From NCBI GenBank assembly GCA_023935145.1, contig CM043699.1:60528638-60592637 (forward strand): a stretch of 64,000 bases of DNA, in the 5' to 3' direction. The stretch's first letter is position 1, and each line of letters starts with the position of its first letter. The DNA comes from Bretschneidera sinensis (lineage: Eukaryota > Streptophyta > Magnoliopsida > Brassicales > Akaniaceae). This document shows positions 13,111-23,567 of the stretch, one piece after another. The notes beneath the pieces were generated by a model. It ran no database searches and was not told where the DNA came from. It worked only from the letters and a program-made list of their open reading frames with translations. The position numbers were made by a program, and so were the translations under genes.

Positions 13111-16100
13111 ATGGCTGAAAACACCACCATGCCCACAGAAATTCCCAATCATCTGACTTCAGGTGATCTGTAGAATATTCAAGTAGCTTACAGGCTAAAT
13201 GGGAAGAATTATCTAAAGTGGGGAAACTAAGGAGGATAGCAACGTACTCTGGGATAGCAGCGAAATCAGTCCTATTTCACCAGGAAGCAACCAGGTTCAG
13301 ACCAAGGTATGCTTAATATGGAGGAGGTAGAGAAGCTAAAGGGACTTCTGGGATCGCTGGAAAAACCTAGTGGTTCATGCTGTCTTGCATTCTCAGGTAA
13401 GTTCTCGTTTTCTCAAGGACTAAATGTGTCAAATGAAACTATCATGAATTTATGGGTCATTGACTCAGGAGCCACAAACCATATGACTTATTCCTTACTA
13501 AATTTTAACACCTACTCTCCATGCCCTAGCAATCGAAAAATAGCAGTTGCTGATGGTTCTTTAACTACTGTAGTTGGTCTAAGATATATTCATATCAGTT
13601 CTTCTCTTACTTTAAAAAATGTTCTTCATGTCCCAAAGTTGTCAACCAACTTAATATCCATTCAAAAGCTCACACATGATATGAATTGTAATATACTTTT
13701 CAATCCTTCTCAATGTGTTTTTCAGGACCAGGTTTCGGGGAAGAAGATTGGACTTGCTAAGGAGAGAAACGGGCTCTACTATCTTGACGAACCAAGTAAG
13801 TCACATATGGTCAATAATAATTTATCTCTGTCATTTCTATCATCATCCAATAAAGACACCATTTGGCTCCACCATTTTAGACTAGGTCATCCATATTTTG
13901 GAATCTTAAAAACTATATTTCCTACTTTGTTTAGAGGTCTAGGTGTTGAACAATTTCATTATGATATATGTGAGTTTGCGAAGCACAAATGTGTACCTTT
14001 TCCAATCAGCAATAACAAAAAGCCCAATTCCGTTTTATTTGATTCATAGTGATATATAGGGACCCTCTATAGTTCCAAATGTGTCTTATTCTCGTTGGTT
14101 TGTCTATTTTATTGACGATTATACTAGGGTTTCTTGGATCTTTCTTCTTAAACATAAATCAGATGTAAGTAGAGTACTCCCAAACTTGCACAACATGATT
14201 CAAAACCAATTTGGAGTAAAAATCAAACAATTCTGGTAAGACAATGCAAGGGATTATTTTAATCAAGTTCTATCTCCATATTTTCAAAAAGAGGGAATCA
14301 TCCATGAATCCTCTTGCGTTGATACTCCACAACAAAACGGAGTGGCATAGAGGAAAAATGGTCACTTGCTAGCAACAACCCGAGCCTTTCTCTTTCACCA
14401 AAATGTTCCAAAACATTATTGGGGGGAAGTCGTACTCACAGCTGCTTATATGATTAATTGTCTATCTTCTCGGGTGCTAGGGTTTAAGTCACCAATGGAA
14501 ACAATGTCCCAATTTTATCCCGACCTTCATACAACAAATAACTTCACTCCAAGAATCTTCGGCTGCACTGCCTTTGTCCATGTTCATAGTCGAAACAGAG
14601 AAAAATTATATCCAAGGGCTCTTAAGTGTGTGTCTCTAGGTTATTCGTCCACCCAAAAAGGATACAAGTTCTACCATCCACCTACATATAAATTCTTTGT
14701 CTCTATAGATGTCACTTTTGAGGAAACAAAACCATACTTTAACCAGCCTTTTCTTCAGGGGGATACTTCATTTAGTGAAGATAAGGAAAGAGATTTGTTT
14801 CAGCTCGATCTACCTACTCATGAGTCAGTTTTGTCCACCGAATCAACCCCATCTGATCTAATTCAAGTCAAACTAGCTCCAGCTCTAATTCCATCCGAAC
14901 CAGCTCCAACTGACCCACCTGTATTAGCCGAACCATTCCAGGCAGTGTCAATATTAGCCCCATCTGATGTAATTCTAGCCAAACCAGCTCCAGTTGACCC
15001 ATCTGTATCAGCTGAACCATTCTAGTCGATGTCAACACGCACACCCATCCACATTGGACCCATTGTGGGCGGGTCCATGAGATATGTGCATGACTCTATG
15101 CGATTTGTGCTGGCTTATTTAAAGAGAAGAGACTCAGATCCTAATCCCATGCAAGTCCAAGCTTCAACTCCTAATCCTGAGAATGAGGTAAATATAATTT
15201 CTGACCAATCTCAATTAACACCAGATCATGATCTCCCAATTGTTATTAGAAAAGGCACAAGAGAATGCACAAAACACCCATTGTATCTTTTGGCAAAATT
15301 CATCTCTTTTGAGAAATTCTCACCCTCACATAGGAAGTTTCTAGTCAGTCTAAACTCTATTCATATTCTTGATACTTTATCTGAGTCATTATCTAATGAG
15401 AATTGGAGAAATGCCATGAGTGAAGAAATGCAGGCATTAGAGAAGAACCGGACGTGGAAAATAGTTGACTTACCACCTAGAAAGAAGGCTGTGGGCTGCA
15501 AGTGGATGTTTACCATAAAACACAAATCAGATGGCTCTCTTAAAAGATACAAAGCCAGACTCGTGGCGAAAGGATACACGCAGACCTATAGTGTGGACTA
15601 TCAAGAGACATTTGCTCCAGTAGCTAAGATGAACACGGTGAGAGTTTTGTTGTCACTGGCTGATAATTTCAATTGGCATTTGGAGCAATTTGAGGTAAAA
15701 AATGCATTTTTTCATGGTGATGAGATATACATGGACATTCCTCCAGGATATGAGCAGCAACTGAGAGGCAACAAAGTCTGTAAGCTAAGGAAGGTGTTCT
15801 ACGGCCTAAAACAATCTCCACGAGCTTGGTTTAGAAGATTCATCAAAGTGATGCTAGCCACCAGATAAAAGAAAAATCAGGGAGATCATACACTCTTTAT
15901 AAAACACTCGAATGTAGGGGGAGTAACGACCTTTTTGGTGTACGTCGATGACATTATAGTCACAAGAAACGATGAGAAGGGGAAGGAAGATCTACGAAGA
16001 TGTCTTGTCAGTGAATCTAAGATAAAATAACTTGGGAGGTTGAAATACTTTCTAGGAATTGAAGTAGCTCATTCTAGAGAAAGAATCTTTATCTCACAAC

Positions 16101-16849
16101 AGAAATATGTGACTAATCTCCTTAAAGAAACAAGAAAGTTTGCATGTAAACCAATTTTCACACCGATTGAACAAAATTATAGACTTGGAGAAACAAAAGA
16201 TGATCCAACCGTGGACAAGGAGAGGTACTAAAGACTGGTTGGGAAGCTCATACATCTTGCCCACACACAGCCAAACATTACTTATTCCGTGAGTGTTGTC
16301 AGCCAATTTATGCACAGCCCGAGAAAAGTTCATCTACAAGCTGTCCATCTCATACTACATTACCTATAGGCTAATCCAGGACAAAGGATTTTATTTAGAA
16401 GAAACACAAGGTTAGTCCTTGAGGCATATATAGATGCTGACTATGCAGGTTCACCGGTTGATAGAAGGTCCACGACATGCTATTGCACTTTCCTAGGAGG
16501 CAATCTTATAACATGGAAGAGTAAGAAGCAGAATGTAGTGGCAAGATCAAGTGTTGAAGCAGAGTTTCGGGCGATGGTGCAAGGAGTTTGTGAATTATTG
16601 TGGCTCAAAATAATTCTAGAAGACTTAAAGATTAAGTGGGATGGACTTATGAGGCTATTTTGTGACAAAAAGTCAGCTATCAATATCGCTCATAATCCTG
16701 TTCAGCATGACCGGACAAAGCATATTGAGGTATATAGACATTTCATAAAAGAGAAGCTGGACAACAGATTAATCTACAAATCATACGTCCCAACAAACAA
16801 TCAACTTACTGATGTACTTACAAAGGTACTGAACAGTGAAGCATTCTAA
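13111..16849 (+). pseudogene. Copia gag-pol polyprotein, broken and gag-deleted (Copia-2)
   Basis: The ATG at 13111 opens a gag-like start (MAENTTMPTE) that soon meets stops and passes abruptly into sequence normally found just before protease, so most of gag including the zinc knuckle is missing. Protease WVIDSGATNHMT is well kept near 13454. GAG-pre-integrase is near 13860, integrase 14050-14660, RT about 15400-16230 with an intact YVDD at 15951-15962, and RNase H 16430-16849. A Pro/Ala/Ser-rich linker with repeated AEPF motifs lies at 14850-15025 between integrase and RT. The reading frame changes near 14045 and further stops occur at 15025, 15868 and 16231. Confidence 0.92.
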
Positions 16850-16904
16850 TGACTTATATGCAAGTTGGGAATGAATGATGCATATTCACCAGCTTGTGAG
16901 GGAG

Positions 16905-17082
16905 TGTTGGAAAAGATAGAATCCCACTAAATAACTTTTTTTCTCTTTTCTAGGAGTTAGTTTTCTTATTTATCTCATCTCTCAATTATCTCCTTGTAAT
17001 TAGCTAAGATTATTATATACATATAGCCAAAAAAGGTCTCATATTCAATAGATCAGATATTTATTTTTTCTGAAAGTTTTCA
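16905..17082 (+). repeat. 3' LTR of Copia-2
   Basis: 178-bp LTR opening TGTTGG after the purine-rich GTGAGGGAG and ending TTTTCA, followed by the TCACC duplication. Confidence 0.94.
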
Positions 17083-18935
17083 TCACCTAATATTTGTGCC
17101 ATAAGTTTAATTCACTATGCTAAAAATTGACAATAACACATATAAGGGTTTCCAAATCAAATAGAAAATATGAAATCAAAACTCAAGAAAGATTCGAAAG
17201 TAACTTATGAATTCTGTCTCTGGTGAAGTAAACCCCTACTGCAACATATAAGTGGCCATGAACCTATCAATTCTAATATTATTTTGATTAGGAAATTTTT
17301 TTTTGGACTAAGCGCTGAAAAGAGCTTTGGTGCTTTCCCACTCACTGAAAATGGAATTGCGACAAGCTGCTTTATTCATTCTCAAAGAATTTGCAGAAAA
17401 TCTGCAAGTATCAAACAAAGAAGAAGGATTCAAGCATTTAGGGCAAGAAGTTAATTTTTCTTTGAATGCTTAAACAAAGAAGAAATGTAAAGTTGTCGAG
17501 AAGATGAATTAGTTTTTCAATAAATTGATCGTGACATTTTAGAAGAGTCATAATGGATTAAAACAGGTGTATCTGACTTACTTAGACGAAGGGTTAGGTC
17601 TCCACTAAATACATAGCATATAATATCAATCGGCAAAGAGGTGTTTTAAGAAAAAAAACATTAAATTGAAGAAGAGTAGAATTCTAAAATTTCAAATACT
17701 CTCTGGTAATTTTACCGATCCTATTAAAAGTAGAAATTTTGAAAGTGGGCATGTGTTTTAAAAAGGAAAGAGATTGTTGATAAGTGGGAAAAATACATTG
17801 AAGATAGAAGATTACAAGCTAAGCTAGTAGTGGATTGATCGAATCCAATTTAAAGAAGAACCCTATTAGGGTAAACGCATATTGGGATAGCAATATTATC
17901 ATAATAAGATTAAGTAGACTTTACTAATGAAGGGAAAATTTGACATGGAATTCCTAAAAGCAAATACAAAATATGTTCATTCAATTAAGGGAATTGAGCA
18001 CCGAAATTGGATTTGTGATTTTCCAAAGCAAGATTAGAAGTGTGAATTAAAAGAAGGGTTTCCATTTAAATTGAATCTCGTAATAAAAGAAATTAAGAAT
18101 GACAATGCTTCATTTCTCATGGGCAAACCAAGAGCAAATTAGGGAAAGATCATTGGAAAAAATCTTATACTTTAGAGAATAATTAGGATGGTGAGTCTAG
18201 AAGAAGCATTGCAGCATGATTAAGTTAGCAAAACTTATTATTGAGAGATACCCAAAAGATCTCTTCAAATCCATATGAAATTTCACTAAGCGGTAGTATA
18301 AAGAAGCCAAATAGCAAGAAACTAAACTCAAGCGTACCTCGCTTACAATCTTCACAGCAAGTTTGAAAATGCGAGGATAGATGGATTGCCTAGGAAAACA
18401 AACTTGTCTAGTGAGAAAGCAACAAAGGCAATTTGTTCATAAGTGCCCTTAAAGCTTGGACCATGAACTTTAGTGTGAGAATCTCTGAAGAAATACTCCA
18501 TTCAGGAAGTATGATAAGAGCAGATGGTGGAGCCAGTACCTTCAAAAGCTAATAGGTCTTCCTCAATGAGGGAGTAAAATAATGTGCTTTTTTAATATGA
18601 TGATGAAAAAGCCGCAAATTCAAAATATTATTTAAACCCATGATTGGTAAATTCAGCAAATAAGTGATATGCTCCAATAAAATGCTAAATTCTCCAAAAG
18701 ACGCAACAAATGTATGAGTTTGACTGAATATCTTATCTATCCACTGATATTCTCCAATGTGTAGTAGCACGGTATAAACACCAGCTGATTTGAGTATTTG
18801 AATATGCATCTTATTATTAAAGATATGATCACACCATTTACACCATAGGTGGTGTGCATTGTCGTACATCCCAAAATAGGAATCTCTAAGTAAGAATGTG
18901 GAATAATATGATCGATCAAGGGGGCAACACACTAT
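17083..18935 (-). pseudogene. Plant mobile domain (PMD) protein relic, antisense to the Gypsy integrase
   Basis: The frame at 18932-18549 (127 codons) contains the PMD pattern: ILKSAGVYTVLL, then a WIDKIF segment, THTFVASFGEFSILLEH and LLNLPIMG. This is the family's tryptophan-rich start followed by the xTxTFxxxxGExxxxLxD and LLxLPxxG blocks. After a frameshift, YEQIAFVAFSLDKFVF (about 18435-18385) and a stretch near 18330 with LAVKIVSE and YLASLYY match the later PMD part. The region down to 17083 is more decayed. PMD proteins are known both as host genes and inside Gypsy and MULE transposons; here the position beside integrase suggests an element gene. The upstream start is not certain. Confidence 0.75.
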
Positions 18936-19303
18936 CTAAGTTGTGTTTCTTAGAAGAAAATGGATATTTATAGAAAGAATTTTAGAAATTTTAGTTAGAA
19001 AGGAGTATCGAAAATAGAGAAATTCAGTAGAAAGCTCTGAGAGAGATTTGACTAAGGTTCACTCGAAATGGAAGGCGTTTTGATGTTCTTAGGATCGTCA
19101 ATACAATCAAGAAGATGATTAGAAAGTTGAACATCCATTTTTAAAAGATGAAGAAAGCTGGATCAAGAGAAAATAAATGAACATTCACCAAATACGAAGT
19201 TTGGAGGAGAAGAATGATTTAAAATAATTTTGAAAATTTTGGCAGAATCGAATATGCTCATATCGAGGATTGTAACCATGTGTACATGTGTAAGGGGTAA
19301 AAA
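18936..19303. other. Non-coding region before putative 3' LTR, with purine tract
   Basis: No ORF. It lies upstream of the antisense PMD frame, so it may hold its promoter. It ends with AAGGGGTAAAAA (19292-19303), a purine-rich tract directly before TGTTGAT, as expected for plus-strand priming of a Gypsy element. Confidence 0.45.
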
Positions 19304-19790
19304 TGTTGATATAAAAAATATATATCACCATGTGGATGAATTTCATTGGATAATGTCTTCAAGAATAGCGCTTTATTGGATCATTTATGTTCTAACCGCC
19401 TAAAAGCAATTAATTTACTTTGATGTAGCGTAATAATATGGTGTCAATGAGTTGGGTACAACTCGATGTTGTTATAGATTTTTTCGCCCATAAGCAGCTA
19501 TTTCATTTGCCTATAAATAGACTCATTCAACTAATTTGAAAAGATTAAGAAAATTTTGAGAGATAATCTTCACGTAACACAAGATGTAAATGCATTTTAT
19601 CATTCGCCAAACACCATTTGAGCGTCAAATTCTTCTCTACTTTCCTAGATTTTTGTATGCGCGACCAATAATTTTTGTAATCTCTGATCAGTAATAAAAT
19701 TTCTCAATTGTATCTATGGATGTTGGTCTTATAAGTTGAACTACGTAATCCTTGTGGGATATATTTTTTTTTCTTCAGATTTACGCTATT
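19304..19790 (+). repeat. Putative Gypsy LTR (right end uncertain)
   Basis: Begins TGTTGATATAAAAA after a purine tract. It has a TATA box TATAAATAG at 19512-19520, an AATAAA signal at 19693-19698, and a U5-like segment with GAACTACGTAATCC near 19737, a wording I associate with Tat-lineage LTRs. The partner LTR is not in the window and the 3' boundary and duplication could not be fixed. A weak primer-site-like TTGGCGTC at about 19818 leaves open that this is a 5' LTR. Confidence 0.5.
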
Positions 19791-20690
19791 GAAATTCATT
19801 TCTTTATTGATAATCTGTTGGCGTCTCCAACTAGTTAGTAAGCGAATCAAATTCACCATAAACATTGAGTGAAAGAACAGAGTTAATTTATGAGAAAACA
19901 AATTTTGAAAATATAAAAAATTATAACAAAAGATAAGACCGTTTTGTTTTAATATATATAATAAATACAAATATTTAACTCTAGCCATCAGTATTCCACA
20001 AGAGGGCGTCTGCGTAGCTAGGGTCAATTGCTAGTACTTAATGAAAGATGGAAACCTTTATACACCTATGAAGCCTTTTTGCATCAGTGCGCATAGATTA
20101 AAAATGGTTCAAGGGCGGCCTATTTTGTGAAATCTTTATTTTTATTGAAAAAATAAAATAATTGGGACCATGGAGGTTAGAGAATTTAATCTTTGATATC
20201 TCATTTGAAAAAGAGAGTTTTGTCAATGTACAAACTTTTTTTAGATAAAAAATATTTTCATCGATAAATAAAAAAAGAAAGAGAAATTTCTCTATTTTTC
20301 TATTAATTTTGATTTAAAAAATCTTATATTTTTCAAAAAGAAACTCAGACTATTTTCAAGCCCAAGTGACATTTTATTTCCGTCTCTCTTGAAAGAAGGC
20401 AAAAAAGAAATTATTGCAAATTATGCTTTTCAAATAACTAATTTGTTTGACTTGGCCTGTGCACATTAATTGGCATGGCATTATCATTGTCGACAAAGTG
20501 CAAGTGCCTATTGGACAAGATTTTTTATACTATTTGCTAAAGACTAAAGCATGTACACAAGAAAATCATTCCCAAAGATGTCCTACGGCCATTTTGATCT
20601 TCCTCCACAAAAATAAAGTTTAGATAAGCGTATTAAAAACAAATTAAATCAAAGTCCATATCAAAACAAAATGTTGAACATTTCTTCTTC
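19791..20690. other. Intergenic DNA upstream of the P450 gene
   Basis: AT-rich with poly-A/T runs; no coding sequence recognised. The last few hundred bases are the likely P450 promoter region. Confidence 0.5.
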
Positions 20691-20708
20691 CTCCTCTTAC
20701 CATCCTGT

Positions 20709-20714
20709 TATATA
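20709..20714 (+). promoter_or_regulatory. Probable TATA box of the P450 gene
   Basis: TATATA in the context GTTATATACTATCCC, 64 bp upstream of the P450 start codon, a normal spacing for a plant gene with a short leader. Confidence 0.55.
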
Positions 20715-20772
20715 CTATCCCTTTTAACACAACCAAAACCTTGCTCCAATAATTAACCTTCAGATTCTCAAC

Positions 20773-22287
20773 ATGCAGACCTGGCTCATCATCCTCTTCT
20801 CCCTCTTTATCTCTCTACTCCTTAAATCACTGCTCAATATTCTTAAGTACCCATCAAAAAAGAAACCCCACAAAAATCTCCCTCTAGGCCCCCCTACCAT
20901 CCCAATCGTGGGCAACTTCCAATTGCTCAGCAAATCCTTCGCAGAACTCGAACCAATCCTCCAAACCCTCCATGCCAAGTTTGGCTCTATGGTTACCCTC
21001 CACCTCGGTTCTAACCCTGCTATCTTTGTTGCAGACCGCTCCCTTATCCACAAGGCTTTAGTCCAAAACGGTGCAGTTTTTGCTGACCGCCCCACAGCTA
21101 TTGCAACAGCCAAAATAGATAGCAGCAATCAACATACCATCAATACTGCCCCTTATGGCTCTACATGGCGCCTTTTACGCCGCAACCTCACAGCAGAAAT
21201 TCTCCACCCTTCTCGCGTAAAATCCTACTCACACGCCCGTAACTGGGTTTTGCAAATTCTCAAGGAGCGCCTTAAGTCTAAATTCGGTTATCCTATCCGT
21301 GCTGTGGATCATCTCCGGTACGCCATGTTCTGCTTGTTAGTCCTCATGTGTTTTGGTGACAAGTTAGATGAGAAGCATATAAATGAAATTGAGGATGGTC
21401 AACGTCGCTTTCTACTGAAATTTGAACGATTCAATATACTAATGTTCTGGCCAAGTGTGACAAAGTTTGTGTTTCGTAATCGTTGGGATGAGTTCTTGAA
21501 AATTCGCCAAAATCAAGAAAATGTACTAATCCCTCTGATAAGAGCTCGAAAGAAGGTAAAAGATCAGGAGGAAAAGTATGTGTTATCGTATGTGGATACG
21601 TTGTTGGATCTCGAGCTACCAGAGGAGAAGAGAAAGCTAGATGAAAGTGAAACGGTGAGCTTATGTTCGGAGTTTCTTAACGGTGGCACAGATACTACGT
21701 CCACGGCTTTGCAATGGATAATGGCGAATTTGGTGAAATACCAAAATATTCAAGAGAAGCTATTCATGGAGATTAAACGAGTCGTGGGAGAAGGAGTTGA
21801 AGAGGTGAAAGAAGATGATTTGAACAAGATGCCTTATTTAAAGGCTATAATTTTGGAAGGATTGAGGAGGCACCCCCCTGCGCATTTTGTTTTACCACAT
21901 TCAGTGACTGAAGATACTGTTTTGGGTGGTTTTTTGGTGCCTAAAAAAGGTACTATTAATTTCATGATAGCAGAGATGGGGTGGGATCCGAAGGTTTGGG
22001 AAGATCCGATGGAATTCAAGCCTGAAAGATTTTTAAGTAGTGAATTGGAATCGATTGATTTAACTGGAAGTAAAGAGATAAAGATGATGCCTTTTGGGGT
22101 TGGGAGAAGGATCTGTCCTGCTCTTGGTTTGGCAATTCTTCATTTGGAGTATTTTGTGGCCAATTTGATATTGTGTTTCGAGTGGAATCGTGTGGATGGA
22201 GATGAAGTTGACTTATCTGAAAAGCAAGAGTTTACGATGGTGATGAAAAATCCATTACAGACACTTGTGTATCCAAGGTTAAAGTAA
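20773..22287 (+). CDS. Cytochrome P450, CYP89A-like monooxygenase, intronless
   Basis: Intact 504-codon frame, full length for a plant P450. An N-terminal membrane anchor (about residues 4-24) precedes a basic stretch and the Pro-rich hinge [14 protein letters not shown] (36-49). The I-helix oxygen-binding motif is GGTDTT (304-309), the K-helix ExxR is E362-R365, PERF is 417-420, and the heme loop [10 protein letters not shown] is 441-450 with Cys448 as iron ligand. The heme motif ends in Ala where many P450s have Gly. The hinge, the heme loop with following [10 protein letters not shown] and the lack of introns point to the CYP89 family. It should be anchored on the ER face and use NADPH-P450 reductase. 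Known CYP89A9 of Arabidopsis acts on chlorophyll catabolites; the substrate here cannot be inferred. The start is chosen because it directly precedes the anchor. Confidence 0.93.
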   Translation: MQTWLIILFSLFISLLLKSLLNILKYPSKKKPHKNLPLGPPTIPIVGNFQLLSKSFAELEPILQTLHAKFGSMVTLHLGSNPAIFVADRSLIHKALVQNGAVFADRPTAIATAKIDSSNQHTINTAPYGSTWRLLRRNLTAEILHPSRVKSYSHARNWVLQILKERLKSKFGYPIRAVDHLRYAMFCLLVLMCFGDKLDEKHINEIEDGQRRFLLKFERFNILMFWPSVTKFVFRNRWDEFLKIRQNQENVLIPLIRARKKVKDQEEKYVLSYVDTLLDLELPEEKRKLDESETVSLCSEFLNGGTDTTSTALQWIMANLVKYQNIQEKLFMEIKRVVGEGVEEVKEDDLNKMPYLKAIILEGLRRHPPAHFVLPHSVTEDTVLGGFLVPKKGTINFMIAEMGWDPKVWEDPMEFKPERFLSSELESIDLTGSKEIKMMPFGVGRRICPALGLAILHLEYFVANLILCFEWNRVDGDEVDLSEKQEFTMVMKNPLQTLVYPRLK

Positions 22288-23080
22288 ACGGGGTTTTTTT
22301 TAATTTTAATTTTTATTTTTATTTGTTTATGTAGACAATAATAACTAATTAAGCATATATAAATAAGGTAATCAACTTATATGTGTCAAGTATGTAATGT
22401 AACTAATTATGTATTTTCTGAACCTTATCTCCTACAATTTTCAACTCTCATGGAATTTATATTGCACTTGCAAGAAACAACCTGTGTAGTTGTACTTTTT
22501 TTTTTTTGTTTTACTTAATTACAATTACTAACTTTTAACATGTGCATATTCAGATTCAACTTCTCTACAGTAAAAGTTGTGAAGTAAAGCTTACATTATA
22601 TTGATTTTGCATATAGATTTGAACTTCTTAAATTGTGGGATGTAGTGGAGATCATTTTATAATCAAAATTTATATGCACTGCAGGCTTTACTTGACAACT
22701 TTTTACTGTAAAAGAGTTTATCTTGTGCATATACTTGCCGATTAAGTTTTGGTCGTCAAGGTTGAGACTCTAGAATTATAAAGTTTCATATTTGATTTTG
22801 ACAATGTGTTGATTATTTTTTCGATATTTATATCAACTATTTCTCATTTTAAATGAGCTGTGGTAATGTTGTGGGTTTTTGTACGAATAAAACATAGTTA
22901 ACTCTAAAAGTTCAACATAAATTAATTCTTGCTTGGATTTAAGGAGTATGTACTCACCGTTGTTAAGTTACAAAATGTATCATTTTAACTCCTCTTTTTT
23001 TAACTTCTCACATGAGTAAATGCTTAGCAACAGTTAGTAAAAGGCGTACATCTCTTAACTTTAATTCACCTTCAATTCCC
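22288..23080. other. P450 3' region and intergenic DNA
   Basis: AT-rich, no further gene. The first 150 bases likely hold the P450 3' UTR with AATAA-type signals. A foldback element lies at 22540-22733. Confidence 0.5.
22540..22733. repeat. Foldback (MITE-like) element downstream of the P450
   Basis: Left arm 22540-22592 and right arm 22681-22733 are imperfect reverse complements. The best-matched core is ACAGTAAAAGTTGTGAAGTA on the left against ACAGTAAAAAGTTGTCAAGT on the inverted right, with a loop of about 88 bp. No ORF. The boundaries are approximate. Confidence 0.55.
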
Positions 23081-23084
23081 TTTT

Positions 23085-23090
23085 TATAAA
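23085..23090 (+). promoter_or_regulatory. Possible TATA box of the prolamin-like gene
   Basis: TATAAA 111 bp upstream of the ATG at 23196. A second AT-rich candidate (CATATATATTC) lies near 23123. Confidence 0.4.
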
Positions 23091-23195
23091 TTCTTGCCTA
23101 CTTTCTTCCTTCAACCACAAAGCATATATATTCTTCATTCTCTCTTAATTTATAAACATCACTGAAAGAAGGCTTAGTTTTTCTACTATACTAAC

Positions 23196-23567
23196 ATGTC
23201 AAGCAAAACTCAAGCAATAATGTCTTGAGTATTAGTAACTACATGCATTACAATGTTGGTGCAATCAGGGCTCGCCCAGCAGCCACCACCCCAGGTTCTA
23301 CCATTTCAAGGCCTTTTTTCACCTGGTACTCCAGTAGATGTGATACATTGTTGGACATCTGTGATAAACATTCAAGGATGTATATGGGAAATTTCTAGAG
23401 CTATTCTCAGTGTCAAATTCAGAAATATTGGGCCTGGTTGTTGCGAGACATTTCTTTCTATTGACGCCAATTGTTGGCCTAAAATGTTACCATTAAATCC
23501 TTTTTTCCCTCCATTACTCAAAGATAATTGTGTCCGCATTGCAACAGCTCCACCGGTGTCTAAATAG
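23196..23567 (+). pseudogene. Prolamin-like (ECA1/EC1-type) secreted Cys-rich protein, stop codon in signal peptide
   Basis: From the ATG at 23196 the frame is MSSKTQAIMS, then TGA at 23226-23228, then the rest of a hydrophobic signal peptide (VLVTTCITMLVQSGLAQQ) and a mature domain ending at 23567. The mature part has six cysteines in the order C, C, CC, C, C (HCWTS, QGCIW, GCCET, NCWPK, DNCVR) and the block NCWPKMLPLNPFFPPLL, typical of the prolamin-like domain of small proteins often expressed in reproductive tissue. Codon 11 is the only defect seen. An internal Met at 23253 begins 104 intact codons but has only a shortened signal peptide. Recent pseudogene, sequencing error or use of the internal start are all possible. 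Expression site is not shown by the sequence. Confidence 0.75.

Larger units (their letters stand above)
12784..17082 (+). mobile_element. Short-LTR Ty1/Copia retrotransposon nested in the PMD relic (Copia-2)
   Basis: LTRs of 178 bp (12784-12961 and 16905-17082) begin TGTTGG and end CA, flanked by the exact duplication TCACC (12779-12783 and 17083-17087). TGGTATCAGAGC directly follows the 5' LTR. By hand the LTRs differ at about 15 positions including two one-base indels, roughly 91-92% identity, so the insertion is old. The element lies inside a minus-strand coding relic whose frame reads through when it is removed. Most of gag is missing and pol is broken, so it cannot move by itself. Confidence 0.95.
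7590..19790 (+). mobile_element. Truncated Tat-lineage Gypsy element with antisense accessory ORF (composite call)
   Basis: I group the plus-strand integrase relic (7590-9165), the minus-strand PMD relic (9298-18935, split by Copia-2), a purine tract AAGGGGTAAAAA at 19292-19303 and an LTR-like sequence starting TGTTGAT at 19304. Tat-lineage elements are known to carry extra ORFs, sometimes antisense, between pol and the 3' LTR, and this order fits. No matching 5' LTR is in the window, so the left end is lost. The alternative is a PMD gene or another transposon lying by chance beside a Gypsy fragment. Confidence 0.5.

Noticed and set aside
19800..19835. TTGGCGTCTCC as a primer-binding site making 19304 a 5' LTR
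   Set aside because: Match to Tat primer sites is only eight bases, no coding sequence follows, and the purine tract before 19304 favours a 3' LTR; kept only as an uncertainty.
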